A stretch of DNA of 5,554 nucleotides, from NCBI GenBank assembly GCA_013697265.1, contig JACCXE010000473.1, positions 1 through 5,554 on the forward strand. Reading direction: 5' to 3'. Position 1 is the first letter of the stretch. The number at the start of each line of letters is the position of its first letter. The translations under genes were made by a program, and so were the position numbers. The notes under the pieces were generated by a model that worked only from the letters and a program-made list of their open reading frames with translations, was not told where the DNA came from and searched no databases. Positions 1 to 5,380 of the stretch are shown here, in pieces. The DNA comes from Actinomycetota bacterium. GTDB taxonomy: Bacteria; Actinomycetota; Acidimicrobiia; Acidimicrobiales; JACCXE01.

Positions 1-13
1 CGACGAATCGTCG
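1..13. repeat. Short inverted repeat at the window edge, downstream of the kinase gene
   Basis: CGACGA and TCGTCG flank a single central A, giving a perfect 6-base inverted repeat that begins at the first base of the window. It lies 24 bases beyond the stop codon of the histidine kinase gene (minus strand). It could be part of a larger terminator stem or an operator for a gene further left, but the window cuts it off. A one-base centre cannot form a hairpin loop without opening some pairs, and no T-tract is visible on the minus strand. Such a short GC-rich palindrome could also be chance. Confidence 0.2.
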
Positions 14-37
14 AAGAATTGTGCTCAGTTGTTGCGG

Positions 38-2611
38 TCACCTTCTCTTTCTCGGCAGGGCCGGCAAAGAGATGAGGATTGTTGTGCCTTTTTTTGGCTC
101 CGAGTCCACGAGTACCGATCCGCCGTGCGCGTCGGTGACCCGCTTGACCAGGGCCAGACCCAGGCCGAGTCCGCCGAAATTGCGCGTAGTGGACCCGTCG
201 CCCTGCTCGAAGTCGGAAAACGCCCGTTCCTGTTCGTCGGGGCTCATCCCGATACCGCGATCGGAGATTGCAAACACCACGCGTCCGTCGTCGCCCACGC
301 CCACCTGGAGCGACACGTTGCCGCCCTGGGGCGAGAACTTCACCGCGTTGTCGACGAGTTCGTCGAGCACCCGCGTGAGCCACTGGCGATCGGCGCGGAT
401 CTTGGGGACGCTGCGCGCCGCGCGTTTGACGACCTTGTGTTTGGGCCCCGCGCTGCGTGACCAGCGCTCGGCGACGTCGGCCAACAACTCCCGCGGATCG
501 ATCTCTTCCACCCGCAGGTTCACGCGCCCGGCCCCGCTCGAAGCGAAGAACTCGAGCATTTCCACGATCCGCTCGAGCTTCTTGGCCGAATCGAGGATCT
601 CCTTCTGCAACGGCTTGACCTGTTCGGGGGTCATATTGCGCCGGGTCAACAACTGGCTGAACCCGATGACGCCAGCCAAGGGCGTGCGCAGTTCGTGGCC
701 GACGTGGGAAAGGAACTCGGTTTTCATGCGATCGACTTCGCGCTCTCGGGTGAGGTCGCGCAGCACGAACACGCCACCGGCCAGTTCGCTCGACGGCCCC
801 CGCAGCGCGCCACCCGACACGATCACCGGCACCTTCTTGCCGTGCTCGGGCGTGAGGGTGGCGGCGCTCGACCAACGACGCGCCGTCGGCTGACGCAAGC
901 GGGGAGCGAGGTTGACGCCCTCATCGGAAACGAGGCGCACGACGTCGGTGGCGGGGCGGCCGCGAGCGGTCGACGCGCTCACCCCCACGAGTTCTTCGGC
1001 TGCGGCGTTGAAGTCGGTCACGCGCCCGCGGGCGTCGACGGCCACAAGAGCCTCGCCCATGCCGGCCACGATCGCTTCGAGGCGATTGCGCAGATGCGCT
1101 TCGGCGTCGGCCGCTTCGCGCAAAGCCGCGGTCTGATCCTCGAGCGACATCGCCATGGCGTCGAAGGTGGCGCCGAGCACACCGACTTCGTCCGACGCGT
1201 CGAGGTTGGCCCGCGCGGTGAGGTCGCCTTCTTGAATCAGGGTGGCAGCCTGGGTGAGGCGACGTACGCGGGCGCCGATCCGTTCACCAACGAACGCGGC
1301 GAGCATGAGCGCGAGCAGTGTGCCGCCGAGCGCGATGAGAAACAACGTGCGGAACAGCGACTCGCGTGTCTGGTCGACAATCGTGGTCGGCGTGGTCGCC
1401 ACCAGCACCATCACCGGCGTGCCGCTGGCGTCTTCCACCGGCCGCGACGAGAAGAACAGACCGTCGAACGAGGCAGACTTCGGTAGCCCAGTGGCCAGCA
1501 CGCTTGCCGTCACGGAGCGGGCCTGTTGGCTCACCGGGAATTCGGGGGTCGACGACAGGCGTTGGGTCTGGGTGACGAGCGCGAGGCGCAGGCGGGGGTC
1601 GTCGGCCGTGCGGCCGTTCAGGTACGAGTCGTTCAGCAACGACGCGGCCACGACGGTACCGAGATGGCTACGGCCGCCCGCGGGGTTGTCGGCGAGCACG
1701 GGCACCACGCCTAAGGCCACCGCGTCGGTGTTGACCACCGCGACCGTGCTCACTTCCACACTGCGGTTGCCGGCCTCGGCCACCGCGGCCGAACCCGCGA
1801 TTGGCACCAGCGCCGCGGGGTCGAAACCGGTGGCGCCGAGAACCTTTCCGTCGGCGCTGAAGTAGGCAACGGGCAAGTTGGAGAGGAACTTGTCGCTCAG
1901 CTCGGCCAGGTCTTGATCGAGACGACCGTTGCGTACCGGGTTTTTGGCCAAGTCGAACAGCAATGCACCCCGGCTGGTGGCGATGGACTGCGCGGCGAGG
2001 CGGGCGCCCCGCAGCGCGATCTCACTCTCGCGACCCAATAGACCCACCTCGGTGCGAGCCCGGGCGTCGAGACGAACGGCGGCCTCGTGCTCGACGGTGT
2101 CAGACAGCACCGCGGACAACGCGAGCGACAACACCAAAACCATGAGCAGCAACACACCGGCGGCCGAGGCGGCGACGCGGGCGGCGAGGGACCGGCGGCT
2201 GGCGACCAGCACCGAGCCGAGAATGAGCCCCGAGCCGATGACAAGCGCGGTGTCGCCCACGCCGGTCTCGTCGAGGGTTTGGCCGTAGGTCGCGGCGGCG
2301 AGTGCGGCCAGCGCTCCCCACAAGAGCTGTTTGGCCAGGCCCCGTTCTTCCCACGCAATCGCGCCGCCCAACACCACCACCACTCCCGCGGTGCGCAGCG
2401 CGATGACCGTCGCGGTCGGTCCGTCGACCAGCAACGAGCCGCGCAGAAACGCGGCGGTGGCGAGCGCTCCGAAGCCGGCGCCGATAGGCCCACGCACCCA
2501 CGGAGGTCGCAGCACGACCTCGCCCCGCAGCAACGCCATCGCCAAGCCCGCGGCCGCGGCCAGAAAGGCCACGAACTCGGCCGCGAAGGTGAATTGTGCG
2601 CTCGTCGACAT
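38..2611 (-). CDS. Membrane sensor histidine kinase (multi-TM, extracytoplasmic sensor, HAMP-PAS-HisKA-HATPase_c)
   Basis: An 857-residue two-component sensor kinase that autophosphorylates on a histidine and should pass the phosphate to a response regulator not visible here. Residues about 8-170 hold roughly five or six hydrophobic segments. Residues about 171-418 form a mostly soluble region, probably an extracytoplasmic Cache-like sensor, closed by a further membrane helix at about 420-441. A HAMP linker follows (about 442-495), then a PAS domain (about 505-620). The HisKA H-box has phospho-acceptor His639 in HELRTPL. The ATPase domain has an N-box with Asn755 in DNAVKFS, a G1 box DRGIGM at 784-789 and a G2 box GGLGLGL at 813-819. 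All key catalytic residues are present, so the kinase looks active. The ATG at 2611 has no clear Shine-Dalgarno sequence. The gene follows the PDZ-protease gene on the same strand after 99 bases, so co-transcription is possible. The ligand is unknown. Confidence 0.95.
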   Translation of the reverse strand: MSTSAQFTFAAEFVAFLAAAAGLAMALLRGEVVLRPPWVRGPIGAGFGALATAAFLRGSLLVDGPTATVIALRTAGVVVVLGGAIAWEERGLAKQLLWGALAALAAATYGQTLDETGVGDTALVIGSGLILGSVLVASRRSLAARVAASAAGVLLLMVLVLSLALSAVLSDTVEHEAAVRLDARARTEVGLLGRESEIALRGARLAAQSIATSRGALLFDLAKNPVRNGRLDQDLAELSDKFLSNLPVAYFSADGKVLGATGFDPAALVPIAGSAAVAEAGNRSVEVSTVAVVNTDAVALGVVPVLADNPAGGRSHLGTVVAASLLNDSYLNGRTADDPRLRLALVTQTQRLSSTPEFPVSQQARSVTASVLATGLPKSASFDGLFFSSRPVEDASGTPVMVLVATTPTTIVDQTRESLFRTLFLIALGGTLLALMLAAFVGERIGARVRRLTQAATLIQEGDLTARANLDASDEVGVLGATFDAMAMSLEDQTAALREAADAEAHLRNRLEAIVAGMGEALVAVDARGRVTDFNAAAEELVGVSASTARGRPATDVVRLVSDEGVNLAPRLRQPTARRWSSAATLTPEHGKKVPVIVSGGALRGPSSELAGGVFVLRDLTREREVDRMKTEFLSHVGHELRTPLAGVIGFSQLLTRRNMTPEQVKPLQKEILDSAKKLERIVEMLEFFASSGAGRVNLRVEEIDPRELLADVAERWSRSAGPKHKVVKRAARSVPKIRADRQWLTRVLDELVDNAVKFSPQGGNVSLQVGVGDDGRVVFAISDRGIGMSPDEQERAFSDFEQGDGSTTRNFGGLGLGLALVKRVTDAHGGSVLVDSEPKKGTTILISLPALPRKRR

Positions 2612-2710
2612 GGGCGTATCCCGACCGAGGTCGGGGTGCGACCAGTCTGGGGTTATTGCCGGGTTCTCCGCTATCGCCCGTTAGGGTCATAGCGGCATAG
2701 CCCGAATTAA
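2612..2710 (-). promoter_or_regulatory. Intergenic region between protease and kinase genes
   Basis: These 99 bases separate two genes read in the same direction. They are richer in A/T near the protease stop codon than the flanking coding DNA. On the minus strand GCTATG occurs twice, 8 bases apart start to start (plus-strand CATAGC at 2688-2693 and 2696-2701), and a 16-base inverted repeat lies close to the kinase ATG. The gap is long enough for a separate kinase promoter, and TATGAC- or TATGCC-like hexamers could serve as -10 elements, but no convincing -35/-10 pair stands out. No hairpin followed by a T-tract was seen that would end transcription from the protease gene. Confidence 0.3.
2620..2635 (-). 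repeat. 16-base inverted repeat just upstream of the kinase start
   Basis: On the minus strand CCCGACC and GGTCGGG flank a 2-base centre, a perfect 7-base inverted repeat ending 8 bases before the kinase ATG. In RNA it could fold as a 6-pair stem with a four-base CUCG loop, placed where a ribosome binding site would normally sit. It could be an operator for a dimeric regulator, a translation-controlling hairpin, or chance in GC-rich DNA. Confidence 0.4.
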
Positions 2711-3871
2711 CTAGTTACCGGCGGTCTGACCAGCCAATTTAGGGACTTCGCCACCGTTCGCAGCCAGGGCCGCCAACGCTTCTTTCAACGTGGTGACCCT
2801 GAGCACTTTGAGGCCTTTTCCGGCGTGTTTACTGGCGTCTTCGAACTCACCCGGCGGCACCAGAAAGAGTGTGGCCTTGGCGGCACGCACCGCGGCCGTC
2901 TTCTGCACCACACCGCCGACTTCGCCGACGTTGCCCTCGATGTCGATCGTGCCGGTGACCGCAACGTTCTTGCCGCCGGTCAGTTCGCCCGGGGTCAGAT
3001 CGTCGATTAAGGCCAGAGTGAACGCGAGACCGGCCGAGGGCCCGCCGATGCCCGACGTGTCGATCTTCACGTCGAAGGGCAGGTCGAACTTGTGCGCCTT
3101 GGTGCCCAGGCTGACGCCAAGGCAGGGGCCGTTGCCGGTGTCGGCTTTGGTGGTGCACGTGGTGTCGGTCCGGCTGCCCAGCTTCAATGTCTTTTGCACC
3201 ACCGAGCCATCGGCTTTGGTGACCGTGGCGTCCAGCGTGTCGCCGAACGTGCGCTTCTGGAGGATCGCGACGAGGTCGGTCGCCAGCGGTGTAGCGGTGC
3301 CGTCGGCCGCGGTGATGGCGTCGCCCGTTTCGAGCACGCCGCGAGCCGGCACGTTGCCGCTGGCTATACCGAGGATGAGCGAGCCCTGACCGTGTTCGGC
3401 CACGCTGTAGCCCAGGGTGCGGAAGGCCAACACCACCGCGGCCTGCTTCGAGTCGGTCATTTCCTGCTGGGCTTCTTGGTTGTACTGGCGCTCTGACGAG
3501 CCGCCGAGTAAGTCCTTCTTGGCGATCAGTTGGTAGTTGTCATCGATCCAGTCGCGTACGAAGTCGTACGGGGTGATGATCGTCTCGAGCGACACCGTCG
3601 TAAGCAGGAAGCTGCCCTTGGGTGGGAACTCCTTGTCCTTAGGAACGCTCAGCAGTTCGTTGATCGGGTCGGCGCCGCCGGGTGCGAGCGCCACGTACGG
3701 CAACTGGATGCTGCTTACGAGGAAAAGAAAGCCGACCAGCAACGCCAACGGCCCGCCGGCGAGGGCCCACCAATTCTTGTGGGGCCGTTCGGGCGGCGTC
3801 CACTGCAAAGGACCTGGCACTACCCTCCCGGTCGTGTCCCGCCGCGTCTCGTTGTCAGTGAGGGTGTCCAT
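2711..3871 (-). CDS. Membrane-anchored PDZ/Lon-type serine protease, YlbL family
   Basis: A 386-residue protein read from the ATG at 3871. Residues 1-35 look cytoplasmic and 36-56 form one membrane helix, followed by the PYVALAPG-type segment that marks the start of the extracytoplasmic part in this family. A PDZ-like domain spans about 155-235 and probably binds unfolded or C-terminal peptides. The C-terminal Lon (S16) protease domain carries the Ser-Lys dyad, Ser279 in GGPSAG and Lys324 in VVQKTA, 45 residues apart. It has no ATPase domain, so proteolysis should be ATP-independent, as in YlbL proteins; the B. subtilis member is linked to recovery from DNA-damage-induced division arrest. Cys239 and Cys250 lie between PDZ and protease and could form a disulphide outside the cell. 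The ATG has no Shine-Dalgarno sequence. A GTG at 3820 (Val18) directly follows GGGAGGG and would give 369 residues with the membrane helix kept. Natural substrates are unknown. Confidence 0.93.
   Translation of the reverse strand: MDTLTDNETRRDTTGRVVPGPLQWTPPERPHKNWWALAGGPLALLVGFLFLVSSIQLPYVALAPGGADPINELLSVPKDKEFPPKGSFLLTTVSLETIITPYDFVRDWIDDNYQLIAKKDLLGGSSERQYNQEAQQEMTDSKQAAVVLAFRTLGYSVAEHGQGSLILGIASGNVPARGVLETGDAITAADGTATPLATDLVAILQKRTFGDTLDATVTKADGSVVQKTLKLGSRTDTTCTTKADTGNGPCLGVSLGTKAHKFDLPFDVKIDTSGIGGPSAGLAFTLALIDDLTPGELTGGKNVAVTGTIDIEGNVGEVGGVVQKTAAVRAAKATLFLVPPGEFEDASKHAGKGLKVLRVTTLKEALAALAANGGEVPKLAGQTAGN
3823..3829 (-). promoter_or_regulatory. Shine-Dalgarno-like GGGAGGG before an alternative GTG start
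   Basis: On the minus strand GGGAGGG is followed by TA and then a GTG (3818-3820) in frame with the protease gene. The spacing is shorter than usual (about 3 bases from GGAGG), but this is the only good anti-16S match near the gene start, whereas the upstream ATG at 3871 has none. The GTG could be the true start, removing 17 residues, or both starts could be used. Confidence 0.35.
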
Positions 3872-3900
3872 TGGGGACGCCCAGCGTGCCACGTCTCGCG

Positions 3901-3910
3901 CCAGCGCTGG
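3901..3910. repeat. 10-base perfect palindrome CCAGCGCTGG
   Basis: CCAGCGCTGG is its own reverse complement and sits 15 bases before the ATG of the plus-strand acidic protein, inside the divergent promoter region. A dimeric regulator could bind it, but palindromes of this length also occur by chance in GC-rich DNA, and no second copy was noticed. Confidence 0.25.
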
Positions 3911-3914
3911 ATTC

Positions 3915-3920
3915 AGGGGA
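3915..3920 (+). promoter_or_regulatory. Ribosome binding site AGGGGA supporting the start at 3926
   Basis: AGGGGA lies 5 bases before the ATG at 3926 and is a fair Shine-Dalgarno match. It supports this ATG over further-upstream starts in the same open frame, which would run back into the divergent protease gene. Confidence 0.5.
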
Positions 3921-3925
3921 CGGGC

Positions 3926-4711
3926 ATGACCGACCACACGCCCGACGAGCCCGTCGAGGACTTGTTCGCCGACCTCGAGGTGTCGTGGCTGCGCGAAGCC
4001 GACCTGGTCGACGAGTGGACCGATCCGACGCCCGCGCCCGAACCGGAGCCGGTGATCGAGCCCGCGGTCGAACCGGTGCCGGTCGCGGTCGAACCGCTGA
4101 GCGAACTCGATGACTACGAGCCGCCGGCGGTGTTCGAAGCGCCGCCCGCGGTACTTGAGCCGGTATCGGAGGAACCGCCGCCCACATTCCCCGAGGCAGC
4201 GTTCGAGCCGCCCGCCGCGTTCGACGAGCCGGCGTTCGACGAACCCGCGTTCGACGAGTCGGCGTTCGACCTCTCGAAGTTCATGGACGAGCCCGCGCCG
4301 TTCGACGCGCCGGCCGTTGCTGCTGAGCCGGTGTACGTCGAGCCAGAAGCTCTCTTCGAACCTGAGCCCTACGCCGAACCTGAGGCCTCCGTCGAGACAC
4401 AGTCCTTCTTCGAACCCGCGCCCTACGTCGAGCCGGAACCCGAGCCTGCGCCCATTCCGGTGCCCGTGGTTGAGCCCGTCGTGCCCGAGCCCCTCGTGGC
4501 TGCGCAGGATGTCAGCCCAATGCGCACGGCGCGCCGCGAACGCCAAACGCGTCGACCACGCGAACCAAAGGTGCGCACCCGCGGCGCGGGCCAGCGTCGT
4601 TCGCTGGTCGCGCTCACGTCAATCGTGATTGGGCTGGGCGTGGGCGTGAGCGTGGTGGTCATCACCGTGATCGGCGCCGCCACCGTCCTCATTCAACACG
4701 CGCTCAAGTAG
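3926..4711 (+). CDS. Unrecognised acidic Pro/Glu-rich protein with C-terminal membrane anchor
   Basis: A 261-residue protein that I do not recognise. Residues 1-35 may form an amphipathic, strongly acidic helix with Trp21 and Trp31 (LFADLEVSWLREADL). Residues 36-195 are low-complexity, rich in Pro, Glu, Ala, Val and Phe, almost free of Lys/Arg, and probably unfolded. They include four tandem AFDEP-type units at 98-117 and later FEPEPY/FEPAPY motifs. Residues 200-225 switch abruptly to basic (RRERQTRRPREPK). One membrane helix lies at about 227-256, leaving a tail of only a few residues. The positive stretch before the helix predicts the long acidic part is cytoplasmic, making this a tail-anchored protein. 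There is no signal peptide and no sortase motif. It is divergent from the YlbL-type protease and convergent with the sortase. A membrane scaffold or partner-binding role is possible, but this is inference. The start at 3926 is supported by AGGGGA; the frame is also open upstream. Confidence 0.8.
   Translation: MTDHTPDEPVEDLFADLEVSWLREADLVDEWTDPTPAPEPEPVIEPAVEPVPVAVEPLSELDDYEPPAVFEAPPAVLEPVSEEPPPTFPEAAFEPPAAFDEPAFDEPAFDESAFDLSKFMDEPAPFDAPAVAAEPVYVEPEALFEPEPYAEPEASVETQSFFEPAPYVEPEPEPAPIPVPVVEPVVPEPLVAAQDVSPMRTARRERQTRRPREPKVRTRGAGQRRSLVALTSIVIGLGVGVSVVVITVIGAATVLIQHALK
4217..4276 (+). repeat. Four tandem 15-base units encoding AFDEP-like pentapeptides
   Basis: Units start at 4217, 4232, 4247 and 4262, each beginning GCGTTCGAC, and encode AFDEP, AFDEP, AFDES and AFDLS. 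The first three units differ by only a few bases and the fourth diverges in its last six. The identical reading frame and unit length indicate tandem duplication inside the disordered region of the acidic protein. Such repeats can gain or lose units without breaking the frame. Confidence 0.75.
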
Positions 4712-4720
4712 AGCGCCGGC

Positions 4721-5374
4721 CTACTCGACGACGGTGTCGACGAGGGCCAGGTGCACCACGTAACGCTGCTTGGCCGAACGCGGCGGGTGGCAGGCGAACA
4801 ACGTGGCGGTCGGCGTCTCGGTCTGGTTCACGATCTCGACTTGATTCGGGAACACGATCTGCGACCCCGTCATCGAGTACGTGCTCTTGCGGCCGTTGAT
4901 GCGAAAGATCACGAGATCGCCCGGCACGAGTTCGTTGATGCGCAGGAACGGATGGGTGTGGGTGACGCGGTGACCGGCGAACACGGCGTTGCCGTTCTCG
5001 CCCGGCATTGCGGTGCCGGGCCAGTGGCTCGGGCCGAAGTCGATGTTCCGAAGCGTGATGCCTTCCATGATGCGGTGATTCAGGCCGATCTTCGGGATCT
5101 CGATCGTGCCGATCTCAACAATTGGCTCGGGCGCGTATGAACCCGGGTTCGAAACGGGCTTGGACTGGCGAGCGACGGGCGCCGCGAGGGTGGTCGGCGG
5201 CGGCGGCGCAGTGGTCGACGTCGAAGTCGACGTGGTCGCTACTACCGCGGCCGCATTCGACAGCGGCGTAACGGACTTTTCGTTCTGTTTGATGACAGCT
5301 GCGCCGCCCACGGAGAACAACAGGCCCGCGAGAAGTACGACAAGTAGGCGCTTCGAACTTCCCATAGGCAACAT
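4721..5374 (-). CDS. Membrane-anchored sortase, class E-like
   Basis: A 217-residue sortase, a transpeptidase that cleaves a C-terminal sorting signal and attaches the protein to a cell-wall amine. A short basic start (SSKR) leads into one membrane helix at about 10-28, then a Thr/Ser/Pro-rich linker (about 46-82), then the catalytic domain from about 87 to the end. The catalytic set is complete: His135 in FAGHRVTH, Cys195 in TLFACHPP and Arg204 in KQRYVV. The domain order and the Cys-His-Pro pattern resemble actinobacterial class E enzymes, which typically act on LAxTG-type signals; class assignment is by resemblance only. No protein with such a signal is encoded here. The ATG at 5374 was chosen; an in-frame ATG at 5365 is equally possible, and neither has a Shine-Dalgarno sequence. 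A GTG at 5440 would overlap the divergent gene and add a non-signal-like extension. The stop codon is 9 bases from that of the convergent acidic protein. Confidence 0.9.
   Translation of the reverse strand: MLPMGSSKRLLVVLLAGLLFSVGGAAVIKQNEKSVTPLSNAAAVVATTSTSTSTTAPPPPTTLAAPVARQSKPVSNPGSYAPEPIVEIGTIEIPKIGLNHRIMEGITLRNIDFGPSHWPGTAMPGENGNAVFAGHRVTHTHPFLRINELVPGDLVIFRINGRKSTYSMTGSQIVFPNQVEIVNQTETPTATLFACHPPRSAKQRYVVHLALVDTVVE
4724..4744. terminator. Possible hairpin at the convergent gene ends
   Basis: CTCG-A-CGAC and GTCG-A-CGAG flank GGT, giving a stem of 4+4 pairs interrupted by an A-A mismatch. It begins 12 bases after the stop of the plus-strand acidic protein gene and lies within the last codons of the sortase gene. 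It could help end plus-strand transcription, but no T-tract follows, and it also encodes sortase residues, so it may be coincidental. Confidence 0.2.
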
Positions 5375-5380
5375 TGTTCT
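5366..5380. promoter_or_regulatory. Very short divergent start region with AACATTGTT palindrome
   Basis: Only 6 bases separate the sortase ATG at 5374 from the HEAT-like gene ATG at 5381 (15 bases if the sortase starts at 5365). AACA-T-TGTT at 5370-5378 is a small inverted repeat and the only A/T-rich patch nearby. CAACAT (plus, 5369-5374) and CAATGT (minus) partly fit the TANNNT -10 pattern and are placed for transcripts beginning at or near the start codons. Leaderless transcription of both genes, with promoter elements inside each other's first codons, is the likely arrangement, but it is inferred. Confidence 0.35.

Larger units (their letters stand above)
3872..3925. promoter_or_regulatory. 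Divergent intergenic region between protease and acidic protein genes
   Basis: These 54 bases lie between two divergently read start codons and must hold or overlap the promoters of both genes. The stretch is GC-rich and I see no convincing -10 or -35 hexamers. GCGCCAGCGCTGG near the plus-strand gene contains the small palindrome CCAGCGCTGG (3901-3910). If the protease starts at the GTG at 3820, the region widens to 105 bases. Confidence 0.4.

Noticed and set aside
21..893. 290-residue open frame on the plus strand opposite the kinase catalytic region
   Set aside because: It lies wholly antisense to the HisKA/HATPase domains, whose motifs are intact. Its Ser/Arg/Pro-rich translation has no recognisable domain and is typical of shadows in GC-rich genes.
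695..1486. 263-residue plus-strand frame opposite the HAMP-PAS region
   Set aside because: Antisense to a convincing kinase. The translation is rich in Arg, His and Gly with no domain pattern.
2087..2692. Overlapping open frames on both strands at the kinase N-terminus
   Set aside because: All overlap the multi-helix membrane region of the kinase; their Arg/Ala/Pro-rich translations show no helices, motifs or supporting start signals.
3530..3925. Upstream extension of the acidic protein frame (would give 393 residues)
   Set aside because: This part is antisense to the protease coding region, has a different composition from the acidic protein, and the ATG at 3926 has its own AGGGGA.
3872..4546. 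Minus-strand extension of the protease frame upstream of the ATG at 3871 (would give 611 residues)
   Set aside because: The extra 225 residues are a Gly/Arg/Leu/Phe-rich repetitive read-through that is exactly antisense to the acidic protein. It would place the membrane helix in mid-protein, unlike YlbL proteins.
4110..4628. 172-residue Ser/Arg/Pro-rich frame overlapping the acidic protein
   Set aside because: It is a +1 shadow of the repetitive Glu/Pro codons; composition is explained by the frame shift, and the chosen frame ends in a clear membrane helix.
4705..4727. CAAGTAG / CTACTCG imperfect inverted repeat holding both convergent stop codons
   Set aside because: Six of seven pairs with a mismatch near the stem base and a 9-base loop; two TAG stops read on opposite strands create most of this symmetry by themselves.
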